Assembly: GCA_011037195.1 (NCBI GenBank)
Contig: JAAEAF010000214.1
Span: 62,001-126,000, forward strand
Length of the DNA: 64,000 bases
Reading direction: 5' to 3'
DNA from: Triatoma infestans
Lineage: Eukaryota > Arthropoda > Insecta > Hemiptera > Reduviidae
The notes beneath the pieces were generated by a model, which saw only the letters and a list, made by a program, of their open reading frames with translations, made no database searches and had not been told where the DNA came from. Positions within the stretch are counted from its first letter, which is position 1. Every line of letters begins with the position of its first letter. A program made the translations under genes and the position numbers. This document shows, piece by piece, positions 11,948-22,430 of the stretch.

Positions 11948-12069
11948 GTTTGCTAAAAACCACTTTTTTGGACTCACAATACGGATAATTCCAGTGAAAA
12001 CTCAATATCGATAATTTGACACGATTACAATACTTCCTCTTACTAGAAGTATGAGAAAGTAAAAATATG
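11532..12069 (-). repeat. Family A repeat with internal deletion
   Basis: Starts CACTCACACAACTTTCTCTT and ends CTAGAAGTATGAGAAAGTAAA. A junction near 11655 (GTAAAAGGTACCC) joins the first monomer's CAGTAAAAG to the middle of another, a deletion that removes the usual CTTCCGG. A (CA)n tract lies in its head. Confidence 0.7.
11915..11946 (+). repeat. (CA)n microsatellite in family A head
   Basis: Uninterrupted CA dinucleotides at the fixed site between GAGCTTTGCTGTT and CCGTTTGCTAAAAACC of family A. Confidence 0.9.
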
Positions 12070-12881
12070 AAGGGAAACAGATATAAACTATGCACTTTCC
12101 CTATTTAATTAACTTTTAACTATTACCTCATTAATCACTTTAGCGCCTATTGCGACCCCTAACCGTGACGGCTATCACTTCAATGACGTCATCACTTATT
12201 GTATTATCCAGTTCCATATAAAAATATTAATAAACACCATATGCTACTATTTGAACAGCTATTAGATATTAATTTCTAATAATTGGAATTTATGATTTTG
12301 TACGTTTGTATCCAACTGCCCATATTCTATTCGTAGTTATTCGACGAAGTTTCTAGATTAATTTTTTCCAGCATACATATGTAATATGTGAAGTTTAAAG
12401 AAAAAATTGTCATTTTATATTAACAGGATTAAGACAAGGGAGTGAAATTGTTCGCGTCCGAGATTCTTCAACTAAGCAAACAACATCAGTCGCCAGCGTA
12501 GCCTATTTGAACTGGACCGTGCGACGTAGAATGGCTAAATAGCCGAAGTCATGTCGTTAGGAAAAGTAAAAGATTAAGACAAAGTCGTATGATGAATGTT
12601 CATACCAGATTTTTTCTAAAAAAATATTCTTATGAACAGCACAGCAATCAGCTGATCTATTTATTTATAAAAACATCTGTATCTAATGGAGTGTTGTCGC
12701 ATTGTAAACATTTACGATACACTAAAAAAACACAATAAAACAAGAAGATGCACAGACAAAAAGCAAAAAAAAAATAAATCTCAAAATAAATGAATGGCTT
12801 TTATTGTTATCAGTCCACTATTAAAACACCACACAAGTAATCAAACAAAACGTTTATATACTATCATAAATACATGGCGAC

Positions 12882-12919
<38 letters not shown>

Positions 12920-13249
12920 AGTTGGAAATACAAAAAGAAGATGCTCAGTTCCCCCATCCCCCCGCCTCCGCTCTTCGCACTTAGAGTGGTCTAAATCAGC
13001 AGCCTCTTAAAGGCGATCCCCAAGGCGTCTAGACTCCATAGACATAGGAACTCACTATAGATTAGAGACGGTGCTATCTATAGGCGCCTACCTTAACTCA
13101 CCTTCACAATACTTTGTTATTCCTTAACTTTGTTAATTGCTTTTAGTAGAAAGAAAACAAAAAAAGGGGGAACTTATTCAAGTTTATTTTATTAATTTAT
13201 TTTTCTGGCCTAATAAAAATAAAATTATTAACAATGCCATTTAGGAAAA
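12070..13249. other. No gene recognised; contains (GT)n 12886-12917
   Basis: Non-repetitive in part, with a TGACGTCATCA word near 12185 that resembles a CRE/AP-1 site. The (GT)n at 12886-12917 is outside family A. No coding region recognised. Confidence 0.4.
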
Positions 13250-13925
13250 AAAAATCTGGTGTGAAACACTCACACGATTTTCTCGTACTTCTCATAATAC
13301 AGCAATATATTCGTGACAACCGGAAGTGACTGACTATAGATTGTAGAGAGCGCCAATAATGAACAAACATATTTCAATTTTAACATCTCACATTCCGAAA
13401 TAATGTTTACCAATAAAAGTGATAACATTTCTATCTTGTGCGGCAACCACACCAAGTTTAAAAGAAAATCGCTATACTCGTTTTCGAGAAAATTCCGAAA
13501 AAACACAAAATTATTTTCTGTAAAATCGCCATTTCAGTATGGGGATTTCAATCGCGATTTTCCACAAATTTGGTATTCTATCAACGCTTCAAATGTGTAT
13601 TAATATTATAGAGGTGGTAGAACTATACATTGTACTGAAGTGGTACTTTACAGGAAATTTACACACTACTCTTCCCCCAGAATCCTAATATAAGTGATAG
13701 GTATTTATGTGTGCAGTTTGTTATACGAATTTTAAAGAAAATCGTTGAAGTTAATCGTCCTAATATAAATATAGAGATAGTGGGAGGACAAGTATCTGCA
13801 CAGGCAGTTAGTAAACGTGGTTACATTGTGGTCTAAAAGAAGATGCCAGTAGTATTGGATCAAGCAAATATTACGTATGAAAGTTAACGTCACAAATTTC
13901 GCAAAACTGCCTAAATACGTTTTTT
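13250..13925 (-). repeat. Family A repeat, diverged variant
   Basis: Begins AAATCTGGTGTGAAACACTC. Includes the variant GAGCGCCAATAATGAACAAA module also recognisable near 53.7 and 59.1 kb. Degrades toward the poly-T at 13921. Confidence 0.55.
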
Positions 13926-13958
13926 TTTTTTTTTTGGAAAAATATTACAAATAAAAAA

Positions 13959-14794
13959 ATCTGGTGTGAACACTCACACAACTTTCTCTTACTCCAGTTC
14001 TCCAAATTATAACTGACAGCTTTTATAGTTTGTGTACCAAATTTAATGAGATTCGTCGAAAACTAAAAAAAAACTGTTCAGTAAAAGCGCACTTCCGGTT
14101 TACTAATTTTCTTGAAACTCGGAATTTTTGGCCATGTATTTATTTCTAATTAATTTTGTTGGATGATAGAATTGTATAATCAACTATGATAGCACTTTAG
14201 AGAAAAAACATAACCCCACCCCTCCCTAAAAGTGCCCTTAAATGAATTTTTCCCAGAGAAATGTTTTAAATAAAAGTTGTAGATCTTTGTATGTTTAGTT
14301 TATATACCAAGTTTCAAGAAAATCGTCGGAGCCCATTTTTGAGAAAATTGCGAAAAAGTGAAAAATCATTTAGTAAAGTGGTAAAGTAAACGCACTTCCG
14401 GTTATCCGATTTTTTCAAACTCGGAATTAACACTGCATATTTAATTCTAATCAACATTATTTAGATGACAGAATTGTCTAAAACTGAAATAGCACTTTAG
14501 ATGAAAACCTAACTCCACCCCTCCCCCAAAAGTGCCCTTAAATGCATTTTTCTGGAGAAATGTTTCAAATAAAAGTTGTAGCTCTTTGTATATTTGGTAG
14601 ATGTATTAAGTTTAAAGAAAATCGTCGGAGCCATTTTTGAGAAAATCGCAAAAAAGTAAAAAATCCAACTAGTAAAGTGGTACTTCCGGTTGAGGAATTT
14701 TACAGATAACGTACAGTCAGATCCCATGGTGATATTTAAACGGAATATCAAGTTTCAATTTTCTACGATTTTTCGTTTTTGAGCTATGCTGTTC

Positions 14795-14846
<52 letters not shown>

Positions 14847-14976
14847 CATTTGCTAAAAACCACTTTTTTGGACTCAGGGGACCTCAAAACGGATATTTCC
14901 GGTGAAAACTCGATATTGAAAATTTGACACGATTACAATACTTCCACTTACTAGGTAGGTGTAAGAGAAAGTAAAA
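13959..14976 (-). repeat. Family A repeat, best full-length copy, three monomers
   Basis: A 1018-bp copy, flanked by A-rich tracts, from ATCTGGTGTGAACACTCACA to TAGGTGTAAGAGAAAGTAAA. CTTCCGG marks at 14092, 14395 and 14683 give monomers of 303 and 288 bp. The head holds (CA)n at 14803-14842 and TATTTCCGGTGAAAACTCG. This copy is a good reference for the family. Confidence 0.9.
14803..14842 (+). repeat. (CA)n microsatellite in family A head
   Basis: Forty bases of CA repeats at the same internal site as in the other family A copies. Confidence 0.95.
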
Positions 14977-14978
14977 AT

Positions 14979-15271
14979 GAATAGGTTTATATCTATGCCT
15001 AGTTTAAACGAAATCGTTATAGTCGGTTTCGGGAACAATCCCTCCCCCCCTCCGAAAAACACAAAAAACCTATTCTGTAAGTCACACTTCTGATTAATTG
15101 ATTTTCTTCAATTTTGGAATTTTGACGTTGCTTTTAATGTGATGCGATAAACTTAAAATAAAAATAAATAAATAAAAAATCAGTAATGTCGCCCTTCCGG
15201 TTGATGCATTATGACCATAAGCTTAAGGCTTCCTGCTTTTTGTTTTTGAAATATTTAGTCCATACACACTT

Positions 15272-15305
<34 letters not shown>

Positions 15306-15395
15306 TATCTCAAACATGATTTCCGGAGAAAACAAATTTCGAAAATTGTAAGACTGTATTACTTCCTGTTATAAGGAATAAGAGAAAGTAAAAAG
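14979..15395 (-). repeat. Family A repeat, partial
   Basis: Same-strand neighbour of the full copy: CACTTCTGATTAATTG, CTTCCGGTTGATGCATTATG near 15195, a compound (CA)n(TA)n tract near 15274-15305, GATTTCCGGAGAAAACAAAT, and GGAATAAGAGAAAGTAAAAA at its end. Confidence 0.65.
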
Positions 15396-16560
15396 TATCG
15401 ATAACAAACTAGTGATTCAATCAACTATATGAGATACCTGTAAAAAAAATATATAACCTCTTATTAAATTTCATTTTATGTAAATCGGATAAAAAATACT
15501 TATATAGGGATGATAGTGTGATATGGTCATAAAGTTGTGACCAAACCCATCGTAAAATTTAATATCACTTGGTTTTTTTTTTTTTTTTTTTTGATCGTGG
15601 GAAAGCCTGGGTTATGAAGAGCCTTTACAAGTGGATAACATATTATCTTTTTGGGTGTAAGGTGTGTATTTCCACTTTTCTCTTTTTTTTTCTCTCTCTC
15701 TTCCATGTTTATATGTGGAAAAGTTTGTGGTTAGTTACGATAAGATGAAGGCTACAAGTTTTTCATCCATATGTAGAAGAGGGTAGTGTGCCGTTGAAAT
15801 TGGTTGTAGAAAACGTTTATGTATATAAGAAGGAAATAGCAGTTTCTCCTGATCTCTCTTTCTCACTCTTCCTCTTGTTGAAGAAGAGGAAAAAAACTAA
15901 AAAAAACTAGTCACTTTAGGTAGCAGTGGCAGGAAGTGGTTGGCAAACACACAGCGATGCCTGGCGGTAGTATCTCTTCCAGTTCCTGGTTGTGTTTTGC
16001 ATGCTAAGTTGGGGACTGTTTGTGGTTGCTAGTTTGCTAAAGCTACTAAATTTTACATGAAGCCCACAGTTTGGCTGTTTCTCTTGTATGAACATTCCGG
16101 CCGCCCGAATTGGGCTGTACATTTCACTGCTTAAACATACTTTGTACATGTCCGTCTGTATATATCTACATATATTTTTTTTTCTCTCTTTACTTTATAC
16201 TCTATAGTTTTGCCTTACTAGTACTCTACGTAATAGTTGCTACACTTATCTTCCTTACTTTTCTTTGGAGTTGATTAATAGTAATTTTTAATTAACTAAA
16301 CACCATTTTTGGAATCGTGAAAGACGTTTCAGACATTTTTATTTGAAAAGTTTTTGAGCAAATTAACTTTTGCCATACTGACGTTCCATGTGGAACTACA
16401 GAATTAAGCTTCCTTCTTAAGTAGGAAAGCCAAACTTCATTATAAGTCGCAAGACAATTTTTACTTTCTTTAACTGTTCTAAATAGAAAATTATGCATGA
16501 GATATCATGAATAAAATACAAAAAAAAAAAAATTTTAAGCGTGTCTGTATGTAGTATTTA
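15396..16560. other. No gene recognised; poly-T, pyrimidine-rich and TATA-bearing DNA
   Basis: Contains poly-T 15571-15592 and a (CT)n-like block near 15690. TATATAAGAAGG at 15822 is followed by pyrimidine-rich sequence, but no initiator stands out. Not repeated elsewhere in the window as far as I can see. Confidence 0.4.
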
Positions 16561-16870
16561 GACGAATGTGCCGAAATTTGGGCGGCGATTAAAAACAGGC
16601 CGGTATCATCTTAAGTTAAACATACCTTCCAGATTGTTAAATTTTTGGATTAAACTACGTGAAAGTCTTAAAACCGCCTTTCAATTTAACACTTTTTCAG
16701 GAAAAAATGATTTTTTTTCTGCACTCGTTGAAAATATTGTAACTTCATGTAATTGCGGTATCTAAACGGCATGCCGAGTTTGAGCTTCCTGCGATTTGTT
16801 GTTGTTGAGAAATGTTTTGTTCACAAACATACATATTACATATATCTGTATATTTTGTTTTTTTAAATGA
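16561..16870 (-). repeat. Family A remnant, very diverged
   Basis: Only isolated landmarks remain: ATCTAAACGGCATGCCGAGT, TTCCTGCGATTTG, and GTTCACAAACATACATA, in minus order. Confidence 0.35.
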
Positions 16871-17137
16871 CTCACTAGTGTGTAAAAGTAACATTACTGT
16901 AACACTAGTGTGAAAAGTAATTAATCCGACATCTTAACGGCAAGACGCGAAAACAAATCTCTGATACGGTGGATTTGAGGTTATACCAAGGGACAGGTTA
17001 TGGACAGAGGGAGTATTTGACTTGAATTAAAATACAGTCTTCACCTTGTCATATTACTCGTTGCGCTTCTGCGGTCTAACTCTGAACTGGAGTGTGTAAA
17101 AGTCATACTTTTCTCACTTGTTAAATAAATAATTATT
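16871..17137 (+). mobile_element. Dispersed repeat G, copy 1, MITE-like
   Basis: A 267-bp segment from CTCACTAGTGTGTAAAAGTA to TTCTCACTTGTTAAATAAAT recurs at 35190..35454. Its two ends are imperfect inverted repeats (ACTAGTGTGTAAAAGTA against ACAAGTGAGAAAAGTA). The conserved middle includes GGCAAGACGC and GTGGATTTGAGGTTATA. No ORF. Likely a small non-autonomous DNA transposon; the superfamily is not clear because the target duplication is not visible. Confidence 0.6.
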
Positions 17138-17930
17138 AGGGGGTTCTAAGGAATTAGTGACATAACATTTCAAATTTTATCTGATTTTATTCAATGTTAC
17201 TGGCACCGTCTTCTGAGCTATAATGTCATTACACTGAAGTCACCAACCTGCCATGGGTACTTAACATCATGTACCTCCAAAAAATCCTTACTTATGTAAG
17301 GCAATTGATGTTTAAGGCAAATCAGTCAATTTTGCAATAAATTGTATTAATAATTGTAGAAATACAATTATTTGAGTATTTCATTACACCAGATTTTTTT
17401 TTTCTTTTTACTCTTAACTCATTAATAATTAAGAAACCATAGATATTAATATGGAAACCATAGATATAAAACAGCTGATAACATTACAGCTGATTTAATT
17501 GAAAAGAAAATATTATCAGCTGTTCTATTTTATATTCTATTTTTTAGCGAGATTTTTTGTCAGTATAATTTTTTTTTTCTACCTGTTTTACTTTGCCATA
17601 AAATATTATGATGTATCAATTTCCAGTAATGCCTTTTAAAATATAAAAACATAAATATGACATAATAATAAAAACCACTTTATAGTATATACCAGTTTTG
17701 AAGAGTCTTGTTTATGGTATAAGATAGTAAGGGCCGATATTGAATTTATGAAAGGATATGGTATAACTTCTATGTACTATGTCGTAATCTGAGAACGCGG
17801 GCATGGTTTTGGTGTGTGTGTGTGTGTGTGTGTGTGTAAGTAAGTGAGAGAGAGTGCGAGGGGGTGAGAGAATGAGAGAGGGCATATAGTAGCAATACAC
17901 TTAAGTGCGTGGTATCGCTTTAAGCTTCAT
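17138..17930. other. No gene recognised; (GT)n 17812-17837
   Basis: AT-rich, with a (GT)n tract followed by GTAAGTGAGAGAGAGTGCG purine-rich DNA. Several CAGCTGAT words occur between 17470 and 17525 (E-box-like). No coding region. Confidence 0.4.
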
Positions 17931-18264
17931 TCCTTCTACATTCAGTCTACCAATACCACATTCAGAAAAAATCCAATACGGGCGCATCCTAGCGGTGAGA
18001 CTTGGTAATATAAGTAAATTGTTATTCCTAAAATATTTTATCAGCCATTTTCTCGAGAAAAATCCTGAGAAATTGAAAAAAAAACATTCGTATAATCGCT
18101 CATTCTGTTCATCAGTTTCTTTCTTCTTTTGATTATTTCAAAAGCGGAAGAAATTTTTCAAAGAATTAATTGATTCTTGACGTTACACAGCGTGGTAGAA
18201 TTGTTCATTATTCTGTAATGACACTTAGCCTAGCTTTACTTTACTTTGAGGTAGGCTAAGACTT

Positions 18265-18664
18265 CAGAGACATTTTCCGTGGTAGCCTGCTTCATTTTGT
18301 GGTCATCGACCGGTTTCGGGCGTTCGCCTATCTTCAGGATGCGTTTTTGACAGTGTGACAACACAGACTTGCACAGAGCAAACTTAGTTTACACACTGAG
18401 TGGTTTTTAACTGTATTTAAAACTTTAAATACAGTTACTGTACTGTATAAGTAAAACTGTATTTCGTTTTAAATACAGTTAAAAACCAGTCAGTGTGTAA
18501 ACTAAGTTTGCTCTGTGAAGTCTGTGTTGTCACACTGTCTGAAAAACGCATCCTGAAAGATAGGCGAACGCCCGAAACCGGTCGATGTCCTCAAAATGAA
18601 GCAGGCTACCATGGAAAATGTCTCTGATGCTTTCCAGCTCTGCGGAACCAACCACCACAACAAC
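18265..18664 (-). mobile_element. FB palindromic element 1 with 13-bp target duplication
   Basis: About 100-bp arms (18265-18366 and 18525-18628) are inverted copies of each other. TAGGCTAAGACTT flanks both sides (18252-18264, 18665-18677). One end has a unique extension TGCTTTCCAGCTCTGCGGAA to CCACCACAACAAC; the other stops at CAGAGACAT. The centre is a private palindrome built of ACTGTATTTAAA words. Short frames reading SAELESIRDIF belong to the arms and are not genes. Confidence 0.8.
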
Positions 18665-18769
18665 TAGGCTAAGACTTGTCTGGACAGTTAAAGGTCTATG
18701 GTATGCATTCAGTCTGAATAAAAATAGACTTAGCATATCAACAGATTTCCTTACAGACACTTCCTTAAG

Positions 18770-19030
18770 ATATTACGCTAAAAAAGCGATAGCATCCGCA
18801 AATCGTTTGTAGAGATGATGGAGATTCCAGCACGGGATATCATCAAGAGAAGGTTTTAGAACTCTGGGTACCTTATCTCGTATTGAAGGAGGATCTATCC
18901 TCTCTAGAACCTTCCTCGATTCTCTAGGATTTCTTAGAGAATTTGACTTGGAAAAGATGCTGGTAGGTTGGCTTGTCAACTAGTACAAATCATCGCAGTT
19001 GGCCCAGACAGGTTGGCCCATAAGTCAGGA
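18770..19030 (+). pseudogene. Possible non-LTR retrotransposon C-terminal fragment
   Basis: GGATCTATCCTCTCTAGAAC then CTTCCTCGATTC and TTTCTTAGAGAA resemble the tail after the zinc knuckle of RNase H-type LINEs, and CTTAGAACCTTCCCAGATTC at 47.33 kb is similar. Frames are broken. A recognisable LINE 3' end follows 200 bp later (19228..19330). Assignment is tentative. Confidence 0.35.
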
Positions 19031-19227
19031 TGCACGGTTTATTGATGAAATGAATGACTACACAAACTGGTAGTAAACTCACAATTTATATATTAAGGTT
19101 TTTAATGGGTAAGCAGAGAAAAAGAATGGATAACCTGAGTAAAGAGTGACAATTTCAAACCTCCTTATTTCATATCTTATGAGGACAACCTTAAAGGTTA
19201 TGTTCCAATTTGTTCGGACTGTTGTAA

Positions 19228-19330
19228 AACTTAGGTGGGTTTGTTGCTACGTATTTTTATTTGGGGTAGCTATATGAGCCCAGTGAGGCTTTGGATATCC
19301 TAGTGCTTGGTTATAACCTAAAAAAAAAAT
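19228..19330 (+). mobile_element. Non-LTR retrotransposon 3' end fragment
   Basis: TTGGGGTAGCTATATGAGCC, CAGTGAGGCTTTGGAT and the A-rich tail at 19321 match the 3' UTR of the RNase H LINE copies at 39.7 and 50.9 kb (GGGTAGCTATA, GGCTTTGGATAGCG). Coding sequence upstream is lost or unrecognisable. Confidence 0.6.
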
Positions 19331-20297
19331 TAATTAATAAAAGATGTGCAATATTTACAATAGATGATACGAGGAATTTTGATAAAATGTTTTTCTAACC
19401 CAACACTCAAAATATTATCGCATAGTTCCAAGGTGTATGACAAATCAAAATGTTTCACCAATTATGCTCCCTACATCCGCTAGAAATGGCTGATCAATTC
19501 AAATCAATCAAGTTATATAGATCTATTTTTACACAAAGCGAGATTTATTTTTGAAAGGCAAAAAAAAAAGAAGAAAACTAAAAAAAAAAAACAGGATAGA
19601 GTTAATAATGTGAAAGGCGAGATATACTTTCTAACAATCGATAATATAAAGGCGGTAACCTCGATAGTTACTATCGTAGAGAATAATGAATTATATATAA
19701 ACCATCTTAATATACCTAGATTTAGGTGGCATTGTAGTCAAAAAACCTGGTATATAATTATATACCGCTACATTACATTATTATAAAATGCTCGTATTAT
19801 AAACGTTTTCAACTGTTCAGCGAAGAGGGACTAGATCGCTTATGTCACTTTATCAGCTGTTTTATTTTTGTTTTGTATCATACGAACAAAATTATAGAAC
19901 CATATGGTTTATTATGAACAGAGTAATAAAACAGCCCTTGGGTAGAAATAATAGGCAATATTAAGTTAGTTAATCTAACTCTCACACACACACTTCTCTA
20001 CCCCTACCCCCCAACATAATTCAAGAGATCCAATTTACTTCTTTTTTTTTTTAATCAAACCAATAGGGAGGTAATATTCTATGATTATATATATGTAGAC
20101 TTATATTCAGTGGAGGGGATAAAATTGATTCAAGTTGAGTTATTCCAATCCCCTCTATGGGGAGGAGATGGGAAGTCGGTTAAAGAAAACACAATGGAGG
20201 GTTGTAATCACCCCTATGTGATCTGACTTTAATATAAAACAGCAGCCATTATGAATTTCTTTCTTTCTTTCCATTCTATTAAATATTCTCATAATTA
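19331..20297. other. No gene recognised
   Basis: AT-rich sequence with scattered A/T homopolymers and a near-palindromic ACCTCGATAGTTACTATCG near 19658. No coding region or known element. Confidence 0.4.
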
Positions 20298-20690
20298 TTT
20301 TTACTTTCTCTTACTACTGTAAGAGGAAGTATTGGGATCGTGTGAGATTTTCGAATATGAGTTTACACCGGAAATGTATGTTTTGAAATCACCTGAGTTC
20401 GAAACAAATGTTATTAGCGAATGGTTTGTGTTTGGTGTGTGTGTATGTGTGTGTGTAAACAAAATATCTCAAGAAAAAAAAAATTGCAGGAAGCTCAAAC
20501 CTAGTATTCCGTTTAAGTACTACCGTCGAAGATTTTGGGCAAAATCCATCAACCGGAAGTGGAATTACACTGAATGTTTTTCCGCGATTTTCTCGATAGC
20601 GGCTCCAGTTCTTTAAGCTTTTGTTTACTATCAATACGTATCAATTTTATTTGGAACATTCGCCCGGGGAAATTGATTTGTTTGGGGAAT
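20298..20690 (+). repeat. Family A repeat, head plus partial monomer
   Basis: TTTTTACTTTCTCTTACTAC then GTAAGAGGAAGTATTGGGAT, TTTACACCGGAAATGTATG, a (GT)n tract near 20435-20456, and CCGGAAGTGGAATTACACTG at 20552; cut off about 100 bp into the monomer. Confidence 0.75.
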
Positions 20691-20825
20691 TTTTGGGTAT
20701 AAAGTAGCGTTAAGTTACTAAGATCTAAAGTTAAGCTACTTTAGATTCTAAAGTACTACACTTTAGCACACTAATTACTTAATTCTTACTTAGTCCTCAT
20801 CTTGTCTTAGGCTATTGCGGTGTAA

Positions 20826-21446
20826 AAGTGGCTACACACCTAACTGCATACTTGAACGGTATACATGCACAGGTCTTTTGCGCAAGTATACATGTGATCC
20901 ACACGGCTCATGTATACTTGAACAGTGTTACTAGATGCTTGAAAGATGGCGACGATATGCGAAGACGACACGCTCGCTTTAGCTGCTCTTATTTTAATTT
21001 ACAAAAGATAAAGTCAACGGAAAGATCGTTCTTTGTGGTCTAAAGAATGGCTGAAGAAACGAAAAAGCTATTCACACATTAATTTATTAAGTGTGAATGA
21101 AATTAATAGTGTTCACTTTCATAATTGTGAATAAATTCTTCCATAATTTCTCTATGACCCTTCTTAAAATCAACCGACATAATGATAAAATAATATCGCC
21201 TTTATATGGAGTCGAAAAGTAAAACAAACGTTTGCTTTGGCGTGCATGAGACTGACACAGAGGTTGCACAAGCTTGCTACACACGTTCAATTAAACATGA
21301 ACAAGATGGTGCGCACAAGTATGCAGTATGAAAGTTTAAACACTTTCTGACTTGTGCAAGTTTTTCATACAAACGATCAAGTATGCCTGTACAAGCCGAC
21401 TGCGCAAGTCTTCCGTTCAAGTATGCAATTACGTGTGTAGCCAGCT
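20826..21446 (+). mobile_element. PIF/Harbinger element 1, internally deleted, 621 bp
   Basis: Ends AAGTGGCTACACAC and, inverted, AGCTGGCTACACAC continue into a longer imperfect terminal repeat that includes GCATACTTGAACGG. TAA flanks both sides (20823-20825, 21447-21449), the 3-bp target duplication typical of PIF/Harbinger. Subterminal copies of CTTGAACGG and GCGCAAGT occur inside. The interior holds a decayed transposase N-terminus. Non-autonomous. Confidence 0.8.
20946..21122 (+). pseudogene. Harbinger transposase N-terminal fragment
   Basis: Starts at ATG 20946 with MATICEDDTLALAALIL. An in-frame TAA interrupts after IYKR; the frame continues through SLWSKEWLKKRKSYSHINLL, which matches the conserved basic WVKEWLKKR...HxNLL region near the N-terminus of Harbinger transposases. 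A second stop follows at HFHNCE. The DDE catalytic region is absent, removed by the internal deletion. The element could only move with a transposase supplied in trans. Confidence 0.7.
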
Positions 21447-21479
21447 TAAGAGTTCGTTTACATAGTCACCATCAATAAC

Positions 21480-22140
21480 TTCCGATCTATAACAATCTAT
21501 TTCTTGGTCCCCAGTTTATTCTGTGGAAAGTAAAGGTCTCTGTATCGGAATAAGCCGACACTCGTCTGGATGCCGGGTCATGCGGGATACCTGGGCAACG
21601 AAAGGCGGGTGCTCTAGCGAGAAAGGGTTCGAAGGATTCCTTTAGAGGCCCCGAACCCTTCTGCGGGTTGTCCAGGAGTATAATTCAAACTTCTATCAAA
21701 GGCTGGAGAACAACATCTGCAATGGCGGGGGAGAACACCAGGTAGGAGGCAGGCAAAAACTCTTATTAGACTGTTGCCTAAATTTACCGGGATCTGCTGA
21801 TCCGTAACCGAAGGGACATGAGGCTAATAATAGTGGGTCTACTAAAAGGCATATGCACCAATTTTTACTGGCGCATGATGCGGAGGAGGATATCCCGGTA
21901 CACATCATTTGTGAATGTTCCGGCCTGGCGAGGAAAGGTTTTTTCAACCGGGGGCAAGGAATCCCGAAGCCATGAACTTCATGACGGAGCACTCTCAGCT
22001 TTGCTAGGTCTGACTAAGAGGGCAAAGCTGAAGGATGTGCTATAATTTTAGTGGATGCCCAATAGACCTCTTAATGTAGGTCGCAGTGCAATGAGTCTCG
22101 CCCATCACTTCTGTCAATCTAATCTAATCTAAAGGCCTCT
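21480..22140 (+). pseudogene. Non-LTR retrotransposon RNase H and zinc-knuckle fragment
   Basis: Near 21563 the reading LVWMPGHAGYLGNE (with frameshifts) is the RNase H motif carried by I/R1-type non-LTR retrotransposons. Downstream EEDIPVHIICECSGLARKGF (from about 21880) is the C-terminal zinc-knuckle region with its H and C residues. Frames shift several times. TCTAATCTAATCTAA near 22116 may be the short tandem tail of the element. The reverse transcriptase is missing, as in a 5'-truncated copy. It lies between Harbinger 1 and a family A fragment. Confidence 0.65.
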
Positions 22141-22199
22141 CTGACGGAGGCCTCGGTCTACGACTTTCCATCCGGGTTTCATAAGTTATCTTCGCCAGT

Positions 22200-22430
22200 C
22201 GGCTTAGCATTTTAAAGGAAAGCATAACCCCATACCTTCCCCAAAACAATCCTTAAATGAATTTTCCTAGAAAAAATGTTTGAAATAAAATTCATGAATT
22301 TGCATTAAGCAGTTTATGTACAAAATTTAAAGAAAATCTTTTGGAACCGTTTCCGGTGAAAACTGAATTTAGAAACTTTGACACGATCGCAATAGTTCCT
22401 CTTTCAGCAGTTAGAGAAAAGAAAAAACAA
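22200..22430 (-). repeat. Family A fragment
   Basis: GCATTTTAAAGGAAAGCATA, CCTTAAATGAATTTTCC, AAAGAAAATCTTTTGGAACC, then a head with CCGGTGAAAACTGAATTTAG and AGTTCCTCTTTCAGCAG. The head and first monomer are fused by a deletion at about 22350. Confidence 0.55.

Noticed and set aside
15186..15374. Frames with HTHTHTHIYIYIY and similar low-complexity proteins
   Set aside because: These are translated (CA)n and (TA)n microsatellites.
18530..18760. Recurrent frames reading SAELESIRDIFRGSLLHFVVIDRFRAFAHLQDAF at 18.5, 24.4, 43.5, 53.6 and 53.9 kb as a conserved protein family
   Set aside because: They are translations of the FB arms, broken at the palindrome centre, with no start or codon-level conservation; similarity is that of the DNA repeat.
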